Source: Fidelibacterota bacterium (GTDB lineage: Bacteria > Fidelibacterota > Marinisomatia > Marinisomatales > JABMOV01). From it: DNA of 40,734 nt. Positions 1-7,593 of the stretch are shown piece by piece; within the stretch, counting starts at the first letter, position 1; each line of letters starts with the position of its first letter. The notes beneath the pieces were generated by a model, which was given only the letters and a program-made list of their open reading frames with translations, was not told the origin of the DNA and searched no databases. The translations under genes and the position numbers were made by a program. Location: NCBI GenBank assembly GCA_013203145.1, contig JABMOV010000101.1, positions 1 through 40,734 on the forward strand. The letters are read 5' to 3'.

Positions 1-1
1 C

Positions 2-547
2 GAAAATCAATTTATGCAGAAAAACCGCCATGATACGTTAACCCCGGTAATGAGTGCCAAAATTATTGTCAATCATGTAAAAGAGGGATTGGCTCTAGCA
101 AAGGAATATGGATTACCGTGGGAAGTAAGCGATTTTATTCCCATGCACCACGGAACAACAAAGACTGAATATTTTTATAGAAGAGCCTTGGATAATAAAG
201 CCGAAGACGAACGTATTGATGATCATTTATTCCGTTATCCAGGTCCCAAACCAAACACAAAAGAAACCGGTATTTTGATGATTTGTGAAGCTGTAGAAGC
301 CGCCGTACGATCATTGAAAGAACCAGATATTCTTCGAATTGATGAGATGATTGATCGCATCGTTCAGAAACGCGTTGAAGATGGACAACTAGATGAATGT
401 CCACTCACACTTGGGGAATTACGTCTCATTAAAGGAACGGTTGATGGTCAATTTGGGATGCTACCAGTGCTGCGTGGTATTTACCATATTCGAATTGAAT
501 ACCCAGATGATAAAATCATTGAGCCTGTTAAAAAAATCAACGCATGA
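2..547 (+). CDS. PgpH/YqfF-type HD-domain phosphohydrolase, C-terminal part (5' end outside window)
   Basis: The reading frame is open from base 2, so this is the C-terminal ~181 residues of a larger protein. The ATG at base 14 is internal and lies in the stretch ENQFMQKNRHD. The HHG near residue 46, the adjacent YFYRRAL, the FRYPGPKP segment and the CEAVEAAVRS helix match the C-terminal HD domain of 7TM-HD proteins (PgpH family). That family hydrolyses cyclic di-AMP to pApA at the inner membrane; the function here is by family, and the membrane part cannot be seen. The last four bases (ATGA) overlap the ybeY start, so the two genes are probably translationally coupled. The order pgpH-ybeY is common in bacteria, which supports the call. 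Confidence 0.85.
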   Translation, partial: ENQFMQKNRHDTLTPVMSAKIIVNHVKEGLALAKEYGLPWEVSDFIPMHHGTTKTEYFYRRALDNKAEDERIDDHLFRYPGPKPNTKETGILMICEAVEAAVRSLKEPDILRIDEMIDRIVQKRVEDGQLDECPLTLGELRLIKGTVDGQFGMLPVLRGIYHIRIEYPDDKIIEPVKKINA

Positions 548-996
548 TATCTCTTCAGATTGAAAACGACCCTGATTTAAATCAAATTAATCCAGAAGTA
601 GTAAACACAATTGTAAATCCTCTTTTTTCTGCTTTTGAAATGAAGGATGCATCCGTCACATTTATATTTGCTTCAGATGAAGTTGTCTCTGATATAAAAA
701 AAGAATATTTTCAGGTTGATCAATTCACGGATGTTATTGCCTTTCGTCTAGACGAAGAGGATGAAGTCTTTGAAGGTGAAGTATATATTAGTCTCCCCAG
801 AGCTAAAGAAAATGCCAACACATATAATGAACCCTACCAAAAAGAAATCGCTCGATTGATTATCCATGGCAGTTTGCATCTTTTAGGATTGGATGATCAA
901 ACTGAAAAAGAAAAAGAAGAAATGCGTTCCAAGGAAGATTATTATTTAGGACAGGTAGATTGGGAAAAAATTGTGAAAGTAGACATCCATGATTGA
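544..996 (+). CDS. ybeY: YbeY endoribonuclease / rRNA maturation factor
   Basis: A 150-residue protein, normal length for YbeY, the single-strand metalloendoribonuclease used in 16S rRNA 3' processing and ribosome quality control. The metal site is HGSLHLLGLDD at residues 108-118. Two His ligands (108 and 112) are present, and the usual third His is replaced by Asp, as I recall for Bacteroidetes-type members. The downstream MRSKED tail is typical of that subgroup. The start codon overlaps the upstream stop as ATGA, and the 3' end overlaps mazG by 8 bases, giving a three-gene transcription unit. Confidence 0.92.
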   Translation: MISLQIENDPDLNQINPEVVNTIVNPLFSAFEMKDASVTFIFASDEVVSDIKKEYFQVDQFTDVIAFRLDEEDEVFEGEVYISLPRAKENANTYNEPYQKEIARLIIHGSLHLLGLDDQTEKEKEEMRSKEDYYLGQVDWEKIVKVDIHD

Positions 997-1777
997 AAAT
1001 GATATTGGGAAGAAATTTGAAGAATTAATAGCTATTGTTCGTGATTTACGAGCCCCAGGGGGATGTCCTTGGGATCGCGAACAAACCAATGCATCACTTT
1101 TACCCTATTTTTTAGAGGAAGCCTATGAGGTTATTGAGAGTGTGGATGATGGTAAATGGGATACGTTGAAAGAAGAATTGGGGGACATTCTTCTTCATGT
1201 CGTTTTTCAGGCATTGATTTCTGAAGAAAATAATTTATTCACTCTTTCTGATTCACTTACGGGTATTAACAAAAAACTGGTTCGTCGTCATCCCCATGTT
1301 TTTGGTGACAAAAAAGCCAATGCTGCCTTCGTGGCCAAACAGAATTGGGAAGCTGAAAAACATAAAGAAAAAAAACGAGATTCCAGGTTAGATGGCGTTC
1401 CACCCAATTTACCAGGACTGGTGCGTGCCCAACGTTTGCAGGAAAAAGCGAGCTATGTTGGATTCGATTGGGATAAGGTAGAGCAAGTGTGGGATAAAGT
1501 GCATGAAGAAATTCAGGAATTGAAGGAAGCCCAATCTCAAGGTGTGAAAGAACACATGGAAGAGGAAATTGGGGATGTAATATTTGCCATTGTGAATTTA
1601 TCCCGCTATTTCAAGATTTCAGCTGAGGATGCCCTGCGTAAAACAAATAAGAAATTCATTCGTCGTTTTAGACGAATTGAAACAGAATTAAAAAAACAAG
1701 ATATACCCATTGAAGAGGCTACATTGGTGGAAATGGATGCTATTTGGGAGGAAGCTAAAAAGGACGAAAATAATTAA
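989..1777 (+). CDS. mazG: MazG nucleoside triphosphate pyrophosphohydrolase
   Basis: A 262-residue protein of full family length with two tandem MazG folds. The N-terminal repeat has GGCPWDREQ (about residues 24-32) followed by EEAYEV and the ELGDILLHVVF metal-binding helix. The C-terminal repeat has EEIQEL and EEIGDVIFAIVNL. MazG hydrolyses (d)NTPs to NMP and pyrophosphate in the cytoplasm and is thought to remove aberrant nucleotides and affect (p)ppGpp level. The ATG lies 8 bases inside the end of ybeY, so the gene is probably co-translated with it. No unusual residues were seen. Confidence 0.93.
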   Translation: MIENDIGKKFEELIAIVRDLRAPGGCPWDREQTNASLLPYFLEEAYEVIESVDDGKWDTLKEELGDILLHVVFQALISEENNLFTLSDSLTGINKKLVRRHPHVFGDKKANAAFVAKQNWEAEKHKEKKRDSRLDGVPPNLPGLVRAQRLQEKASYVGFDWDKVEQVWDKVHEEIQELKEAQSQGVKEHMEEEIGDVIFAIVNLSRYFKISAEDALRKTNKKFIRRFRRIETELKKQDIPIEEATLVEMDAIWEEAKKDENN

Positions 1778-1796
1778 TTAGTTGTAGGAGTTAGAT

Positions 1797-2567
1797 ATGA
1801 GTTTTCAAATACTAAAACACATGCAGATTACAGTTCTATTGATATTTGTTTTTAGCGCATGTGAAGATGACCGACAAATAGATACTTCTAAAAGTACATT
1901 TTATGATGATATATGTGATATTACTTTTTTTAATGGTTATTATTATTCAACAAACTATGATTTGTCAGGCAACGCCGGTTCTCAGATTGATTTACTACAA
2001 TTCACTTCAAATAACGATAATATTTCCCTAACTGATCATTTTGATTTAGATTTGAACGGTCAGAGCTTTTTAACAATTACGAATGATAATGATAATCTTT
2101 ATCTCCAGTCTATGGGGACACATTTAATATTCGGGATTTCTCCAATCGGGGAGCGAATATTTGTTGCAAGTGATACAATTAGCAATAATTGGCGACCAAG
2201 CGGAATCGCTTACATAGAAGAAATCGATTCATTGGCAGTATTGTATCGTAATTATCATTCGCCAACTATGTATCGGATGAGAGTTTTATCTAAAAGTATT
2301 CATGAAACAGCCAGCAGAGATATCCAGTTTCAATTAACAAATGTAGACACGGGATATCATGGTGTTTATGCCATGTCTTATAACAATTCACAGTTTTTCT
2401 TTTTGGGTGTAAATCAATCAGAGCAAGATATATTATTAAAAACAACTTGGGCATTTAATATACTAGAGACGGATACTATCGCAGATAGTACAGTTGTGGG
2501 ATTATGTTTTAAAGATAATGAACTATATTTGGGATATCGCGATAAACGTATAGAAAAATATAATTAA
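1797..2567 (+). CDS. Putative lipoprotein, beta-propeller-like, function unknown
   Basis: A 256-residue protein with a hydrophobic leader (about residues 10-20) ending in FSAC at residues 19-22. This is an acceptable lipobox, so the mature protein would be lipid-anchored at Cys22. The rest is Asp/Asn-rich with repeated short beta-strand patterns such as NGYYYSTN, NDNLYLQS, NSQFFFLG and DNELYLGY, suggestive of a small propeller, though no family was recognised. AGGAG stands 7 bases before the chosen ATG; a second in-frame Met at residue 9 is possible. The gene lies 19 bases after mazG and converges with the protease gene on the other strand. Confidence 0.7.
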   Translation: MSFQILKHMQITVLLIFVFSACEDDRQIDTSKSTFYDDICDITFFNGYYYSTNYDLSGNAGSQIDLLQFTSNNDNISLTDHFDLDLNGQSFLTITNDNDNLYLQSMGTHLIFGISPIGERIFVASDTISNNWRPSGIAYIEEIDSLAVLYRNYHSPTMYRMRVLSKSIHETASRDIQFQLTNVDTGYHGVYAMSYNNSQFFFLGVNQSEQDILLKTTWAFNILETDTIADSTVVGLCFKDNELYLGYRDKRIEKYN

Positions 2568-2575
2568 AAATATAT

Positions 2576-3607
2576 TCATTTTTTTAATGTAGGCAAGGGA
2601 TATCCCAAGGCTCTCACTGCAGATCGATTTTCGTCGATAAAATCCTTTATGGCATCTATAGTAACGCAGTAAGTAACACCATAATGTAGCGTGCGCTGCG
2701 GGGTTACATAAACATCTCCTTCATATGGAATGAATGAGTTTGAATAGTTTAGAACATTCTTAGAATCAGGTGTGAGGAAAAATTCAGTTTGTGCTGATAT
2801 TGATTTTCCTAGTCCAACCAATTCGAAATTAGGGACTCCGTCTTTTACAGCAAGAACAACGCCGCCACTGAATCCTTTGTTAAATAGAGCATCCACCATG
2901 AAAGTATGTTTATCTCCCTTTTCAGATGGACTTACCATTCCCTGGGTGACCATTTTATGACCAATGGGGTAACCCATCATATAAACCAAACTACCCCAAG
3001 TGAGGTTTTCACTTTCACCAAAGGGATAGGGGAACGGCGGAATGGAGAAAGGTGAGTCAGAGGAATGTGAAATGCCAAATAAAGCTAAATCTTTGCTTTT
3101 ATCTACAGCCAAAAGCTCTAAATCTCCTTTAAGAAAATCGTGCTCCACAAAATGTGTACTGTGAGTTTTAATCGCGACACTTTCAATAATTGAAGGATCA
3201 TTAAGAGATTTCTTTTCAAAGTATGTCCGTATGGTATCGGGGAAACTTCCAATATGAGCACAGGATAAAATAACGATTTTCCGCTGATCATTGGCAATGA
3301 CTGTTGCAGTACCAAAAGAAGATTTACTAAATGAAATTTGATTAACAAATTGATCATCGATTATTGCCTGACGAAACGTGTTATTGTCAATATTGCTCTC
3401 TTCAGTAAAAAAATAATTCTTATAATAAGCCGTGAAATATATTTTCAGTACGGATTGGGATAATCGATTTAATTGCACCGAAACATCAGTGTAGGGATAG
3501 GCGCTATCATAAAGACCATCACGGGGGATTTCTAAAGGGATTAAATATGGTTGTTGGCTACAATTCCAACTCAGAAAAATGATCCATAACAATGTAAAAA
3601 GTCTCAT
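2576..3607 (-). CDS. Trypsin-like serine protease, probable lipoprotein
   Basis: A 343-residue secreted protein with a trypsin/HtrA-like fold and no PDZ domain. The catalytic triad can be read directly: His118 in SCAHI, Asp183 in SKDLALF and Ser247 in GFSGG. The leader is a hydrophobic stretch ending in LSWNC at residues 12-16. Cys16 could be lipidated, but W-N before Cys is a poor lipobox, so plain export is also possible. It is the last gene of a seven-gene minus-strand operon and overlaps yjbQ by four bases (ATGA). Substrate unknown; an envelope quality-control or processing role for the operon products is an inference only. Confidence 0.8.
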   Translation of the reverse strand: MRLFTLLWIIFLSWNCSQQPYLIPLEIPRDGLYDSAYPYTDVSVQLNRLSQSVLKIYFTAYYKNYFFTEESNIDNNTFRQAIIDDQFVNQISFSKSSFGTATVIANDQRKIVILSCAHIGSFPDTIRTYFEKKSLNDPSIIESVAIKTHSTHFVEHDFLKGDLELLAVDKSKDLALFGISHSSDSPFSIPPFPYPFGESENLTWGSLVYMMGYPIGHKMVTQGMVSPSEKGDKHTFMVDALFNKGFSGGVVLAVKDGVPNFELVGLGKSISAQTEFFLTPDSKNVLNYSNSFIPYEGDVYVTPQRTLHYGVTYCVTIDAIKDFIDENRSAVRALGYPLPTLKK

Positions 3608-4005
3608 GATGCATCCCCTAATATTTTAACATACACTTTTCTCACGCGTGGTCCATCAAAATCGCATAAAAATAATCCCTGCCAAGTTCCCAAAATAACA
3701 TTACCGTCTTCCAGGAGTATGGTTTCACTTGAGCCAATGAGGCTGGTCTTGATATGGCTATCGGCATTTTTTTCATAGTGGCGATAGCCCTTTTCATAAG
3801 GCGCAATTTTCTCTAACTGGAATAGAATATCTCGTTTGACATCAGGATCGGCATGTTCATTTATTGTGATACCGCAAGTGGTATGGGGAACGAAAACAGT
3901 AACAATTCCATTTTGAATGTCTGAAGCCTGAACGATGCGATTCACATCAGGAGTTATATCAATCATATCGACCCTTTGATGGGTGGAAATCGATAATATT
4001 TCCAT
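3604..4005 (-). CDS. yjbQ: YjbQ family protein (UPF0047)
   Basis: A 133-residue cytoplasmic protein matching the YjbQ family over its full length. Signatures are PHTTCGITINEHADPDV at about residues 41-57 and GTWQGLFLCDFDGPR near residues 107-121, including the conserved His and Asp residues of the presumed active site. Members have been reported with weak thiamine-phosphate synthase activity, but the physiological role is unsettled. AAGGGAG lies just before the ATG. It follows the GNAT gene by 14 bases and overlaps the protease gene by 4. Confidence 0.9.
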   Translation of the reverse strand: MEILSISTHQRVDMIDITPDVNRIVQASDIQNGIVTVFVPHTTCGITINEHADPDVKRDILFQLEKIAPYEKGYRHYEKNADSHIKTSLIGSSETILLEDGNVILGTWQGLFLCDFDGPRVRKVYVKILGDAS

Positions 4006-4019
4006 TTTCTGCTCCCTTA

Positions 4020-4460
4020 TTAGGTCAGAGTTTTTTCGAATAAAAGTCGTGTTTCTGCTTCTGGAATTTTGGCAATTTCCTCTACCAATGTAAACCCGGA
4101 ATTTTCAGCAAAAGCAATCATGGTTTTATATTTTTTTCGAGTTTTCAATCGAATAGAGGTAAAGCCTTGTTGTACTGCCCAGGATTCTTGTTTTCTTGCG
4201 AGTGCTTTCGCAATGCCACCACGCCGATAGGGTGGGAGTACCGACCCCATCCATGTATAAAAGGATCCATCTTTAAATCGATCGAAACCAATCTTAAATC
4301 CTATGGGATGTTCTTTATCATAGGCCACAAGGATGAGGTGTTGAGTTTTTTTTAGTCTGTGATTCAGATCTTCAATGGAATAATGGTTTTCAAATTCAGG
4401 TGTAGCATGTAAAACGGCTAAAACCTCTATTAGGGTTCCGGATTTGATTGTAAATATTAT
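4020..4460 (-). CDS. GNAT family N-acetyltransferase with apparent ATA start
   Basis: The acetyl-CoA-binding motif is GSVLPPYRRGGIAKAL, and the upstream GFKIGFDRFKDGSFYTW is the matching beta strand. The first ATG/GTG/TTG in frame is GTG at 4328, giving 102 residues, too short for a GNAT fold. The frame stays open upstream and encodes MIFTIKSGTLIEVL, then TPEFENHY and HLILVAYD, the expected N-terminal helices of this family. It begins at ATA (4460-4458), which overlaps the upstream stop as TAATA. The junction one gene earlier is TAATG. The full protein would be 146 residues. Either ATA is used as start, or ATG mutated or was misread. Substrate unknown. Confidence 0.8.
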   Translation of the reverse strand: MIFTIKSGTLIEVLAVLHATPEFENHYSIEDLNHRLKKTQHLILVAYDKEHPIGFKIGFDRFKDGSFYTWMGSVLPPYRRGGIAKALARKQESWAVQQGFTSIRLKTRKKYKTMIAFAENSGFTLVEEIAKIPEAETRLLFEKTLT

Positions 4461-5719
4461 TAGGTTTTCCGTTCTTTTTTTCTGGCTGCTGGGAATAAAA
4501 TATTATTTAAAATGAGTCGATAGCCGGGGGAGTTTCTATGCAGGGATAAATCGGTTGGCGGATCTCCAACAAAATGTTGATAATCTTCTGGATCATGCCC
4601 CCCCAGGAAGGTATAAGTCCCCTGACCAAAATTTCCGTGCAAATATTTCACCTGATCCGAGGCAGGATCTTCGCCCATGATTACAATATGCTTTTTAATT
4701 TTTGAACGGTTGAAGCCTGTTGTTTGTCCCATAAATCCCTTTACCACAGCAACATGGTTTTGTGTTAACATTGTGGGAACAGGATCATATTTGGCGGAAA
4801 ACTCAAAAAGGGAAAAATAATCTGCTTCCGCACCACGAACAACGGGATTGTTGCTGGGTGGGTAATCAATATCAGCATATTCGTAAACCATGGGATCTGT
4901 ATAAAGTTTGAAATCTGTAAAGGCAAATGTATTAGTATAATCCAATTTTTCCTGTAGATTAGCTTCTGGTGGAGAACCATCAAAAACAGTATGTACAATG
5001 TCAACACCTTGAGATGATAGGGCTATGTCATAGGAATCGGTAGCTGAACACATGGCAAAAAGAAAACCACCTTCCCCCACATAATTTTTAATAGCCATTG
5101 CTAGGGCCTTTTTCTCTTCTTGAACGGTCGCATACCCTAAACGCCGCGCCATGGATTCAAATTCTCGTTGTTGATTTATATACCAGGGTGCGTTGAAATA
5201 ATTTCGATAAAACTTACCATATTGACCTGTAAAGTCTTCATGATGTAAATGAAGCCAATCATATTTGCTTAATCCACCGGTTAGAACTTCTTCATCCCAA
5301 AGGGTTTCGTAAGGGACTTCGGCGTACGTTAGTGCAAGGGTTACTGCATCATCCCACGGTTGCTTATTTGGGGGAGTATAGATGGCAATTTTGGGAGCCT
5401 TTTCTAATTGAATAAGATCCATGTTTTCTTGGTCCATGTGTCCATATATCTGCAATACATCGGATCCTGAAATGGATTCATAAGACACACCACGAATACG
5501 ACATTCTTGTGTAATAAATGCATAGTCATCAATAAGAAATGCCCCTCCACGATAGTTCAATAACCATTCAATATTCACATTTTGTGTCAGAATGTAGTAG
5601 GCAATTCCATATGCTTTAAGATGGTCTTTTTGGGAAATATCCATTGGGATGAGAAGTTTTTGAGCGCTCAAAAAGGATAAAGAAATAATAAGGAAAACAA
5701 GTCTGTATTTTTTCTGCAT
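4460..5719 (-). CDS. Secreted 'asparagine synthetase B-like' conserved protein
   Basis: A 419-residue protein with a signal peptide (cut after about residue 19, LSAQ). It resembles a family in Bacteroidetes and relatives that I recall being labelled 'asparagine synthetase B', although it has neither an N-terminal Cys nor the AsnB domains. Recognisable parts are LLIPMDISQKDHLKAYG, WLLNYRGGAFL, the PKIAIYTPP start of a Rossmann-like/glutaminase-like fold, and HLHHEDFTGQYG near residue 157. The later GGFLFAMCSATDSYD has a Cys in a loop reminiscent of class I amidotransferase-like folds; catalysis is unproven. The start overlaps the TPR gene stop as TAATG. Confidence 0.75.
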   Translation of the reverse strand: MQKKYRLVFLIISLSFLSAQKLLIPMDISQKDHLKAYGIAYYILTQNVNIEWLLNYRGGAFLIDDYAFITQECRIRGVSYESISGSDVLQIYGHMDQENMDLIQLEKAPKIAIYTPPNKQPWDDAVTLALTYAEVPYETLWDEEVLTGGLSKYDWLHLHHEDFTGQYGKFYRNYFNAPWYINQQREFESMARRLGYATVQEEKKALAMAIKNYVGEGGFLFAMCSATDSYDIALSSQGVDIVHTVFDGSPPEANLQEKLDYTNTFAFTDFKLYTDPMVYEYADIDYPPSNNPVVRGAEADYFSLFEFSAKYDPVPTMLTQNHVAVVKGFMGQTTGFNRSKIKKHIVIMGEDPASDQVKYLHGNFGQGTYTFLGGHDPEDYQHFVGDPPTDLSLHRNSPGYRLILNNILFPAARKKERKT

Positions 5720-7593
5720 TAGTGTTCTTTACCTGCTTGTGTTAATTCGCGAACATGCAAACGTACTGGTTCCGTTACCATCGAGGTTGGGTACTTTTCA
5801 AGTAGTAGGTGATAGGTGCTTAATGCATCACGGATATTCTTCATTTCAACCTCTTGAATTTCCCCGGTTAGTACAATTGCTTTATCATGAAATGGTGTAT
5901 CACTTAACAATTCAGCTAGCTTTATCGCTTCCTCAAATTGCTCAAGTTTCCTTCGGAGAATGGCTTCACGAAGGATTACATACGGCATCAGTGGTGCTGA
6001 GGGAAATGAATCACGTATATACGCTAATGTTTCTACACTTTCCGATAACTTATACTGTCGAACTAACATTTCAGCTGTGAGATAGAGTCGAAACGATTCA
6101 CGGTCGTCATCAGATTGAGCCATGCTATATTGTGAAAGGAAATCCTTCATTTCAAGAAAATCATTAAACCAGGGGTTCATGGGAGGTAAACTTTTTATAG
6201 TTTCGTCAATGATGATGAGAGCAGAATCAATTTCGCCTTGATAAACCAGTGTTTGAATAAACCGTGCTTTAAATTCAGATCCCCTATTGAAGTCATTGTA
6301 AAAATAATTGTGGGCTTCTTCAATCTTTCCTTGAGCCAATAAAATATCACCAATTCGTATACGGAGTTGAGCTTCTAATTCATTGTCCGGATGTGATCTT
6401 AAGGCCGCCTCATACGCTTTTAATGCACCGTCGAAATTGCGAGTCAACCGATATTGAAGTTCACCCAACCGGTAATTTGCCTGAGCCGAAAAAGAAGAAG
6501 CAGGCATTTTAATTAGAACAGAATCGTAAAGCGTAAAGGCGGTTTGAACGGAGGGGTCAGAAATATTTCGGAATAGATAGAAATGATTTTCAAAAAACAC
6601 ATTATCAGTAAAATAGTGCACCAATGACCCTTGATCATTTTTGGGTAATATTTGATCTTCAAATGTTTGTGCAAGTCCAATGAGAGCTTGACCTGTGAGT
6701 TTCGATGGAACTTCTAATCCGGGCGAAAGAAGCGCAGAGTAACTTTCCAGTGCTAATTCAAATTGGCGCTCTAGACGTAAGGATTCTGCAAATGCAAACC
6801 AGCGCTGGAAGTCATCGTTGGCTTCTAATCCCATTAATTGATGTTGGTTTAAAGCTTTATTATACTGCTGTGTTTTAAAATAATAGGCACTGAGTAATTC
6901 TCGAGTAGGTTTTTCATTGTAAGGGATTTCCGCAAATAAACCTGTTTCAATAAAAGGTTGTGCCTCCGACTCATCGCTCATAAGCAAAATCCTACTTGTC
7001 ACAAATTTCACTTGTCGTGGTTGATATCTAATAAAAAGTAAATACTCAGTAATGGCACGATTGTAGACTCGACGAGCATAATAGTAATTCCCTGATTCAA
7101 GGGCCAATGCTTGAGGCGACTTTAAATTGATTCTGGCACGATGGACCATCGCCACCAAATCCTCCTCTAATGAAAGACGGATATAGGTATTAAATAAGTT
7201 TCGGTAATTGGTAAGATTTGGGGGAGATTGATTTTCTATCTCCTGCCAGATACGTCGTGCCTCAAATGGTTTTTCCAATTTGTAAAACATTTCACCCAAA
7301 CTGAGTTTTGAAGGCGTATCATTTGGGAAATGTTCTAAATGAGATTGAATTAAGGATACTGCATCATTAAGTTTGTTTTGCCTGACATAAATATCACGAA
7401 GTCGTCGAAAGGCTTGTGAATGTCCTGGATTATTTTCTACTAAATCTTGATATATAACAGCTGCTTCATCTAGTCGATTTTGTTTTTCTAAATGGCGAGC
7501 CGTATTGAATGGAACGGACTGTTCAGGATTCGACAGTATTTGTCCTAGCACCAATGATAAAGTAAGGAAAGGTAAAATGAGTCTAACCATCAT
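5719..7593 (-). CDS. Secreted TPR-repeat protein
   Basis: About 624 residues from the chosen start. The ATG pair at 7593/7590 is preceded by AAAGGAAA and followed by a clear signal peptide (MVRLILPFLTLSLVLGQ). An in-frame Met 15 residues upstream lacks this fit. The body is tetratricopeptide repeats, for example ARHLEKQNRLDEAAVIYQDL, DAVSLIQSHLEHFPND, FDGALKAYEAALRSHPDN and ALSTYHLLLEKYPTS, with spacing typical of outer-membrane or periplasmic scaffold proteins. The gene overlaps DUF4175 by 11 bases and the AsnB-like gene by 1, so it belongs to the same operon and may scaffold its complex (inference). Confidence 0.85.
   Translation of the reverse strand: MMVRLILPFLTLSLVLGQILSNPEQSVPFNTARHLEKQNRLDEAAVIYQDLVENNPGHSQAFRRLRDIYVRQNKLNDAVSLIQSHLEHFPNDTPSKLSLGEMFYKLEKPFEARRIWQEIENQSPPNLTNYRNLFNTYIRLSLEEDLVAMVHRARINLKSPQALALESGNYYYARRVYNRAITEYLLFIRYQPRQVKFVTSRILLMSDESEAQPFIETGLFAEIPYNEKPTRELLSAYYFKTQQYNKALNQHQLMGLEANDDFQRWFAFAESLRLERQFELALESYSALLSPGLEVPSKLTGQALIGLAQTFEDQILPKNDQGSLVHYFTDNVFFENHFYLFRNISDPSVQTAFTLYDSVLIKMPASSFSAQANYRLGELQYRLTRNFDGALKAYEAALRSHPDNELEAQLRIRIGDILLAQGKIEEAHNYFYNDFNRGSEFKARFIQTLVYQGEIDSALIIIDETIKSLPPMNPWFNDFLEMKDFLSQYSMAQSDDDRESFRLYLTAEMLVRQYKLSESVETLAYIRDSFPSAPLMPYVILREAILRRKLEQFEEAIKLAELLSDTPFHDKAIVLTGEIQEVEMKNIRDALSTYHLLLEKYPTSMVTEPVRLHVRELTQAGKEH

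Noticed and set aside
4460..5719. Asparagine synthetase B function
   Set aside because: The protein is exported, lacks the N-terminal catalytic Cys and lacks the synthetase domain. The label appears to be a propagated misannotation.
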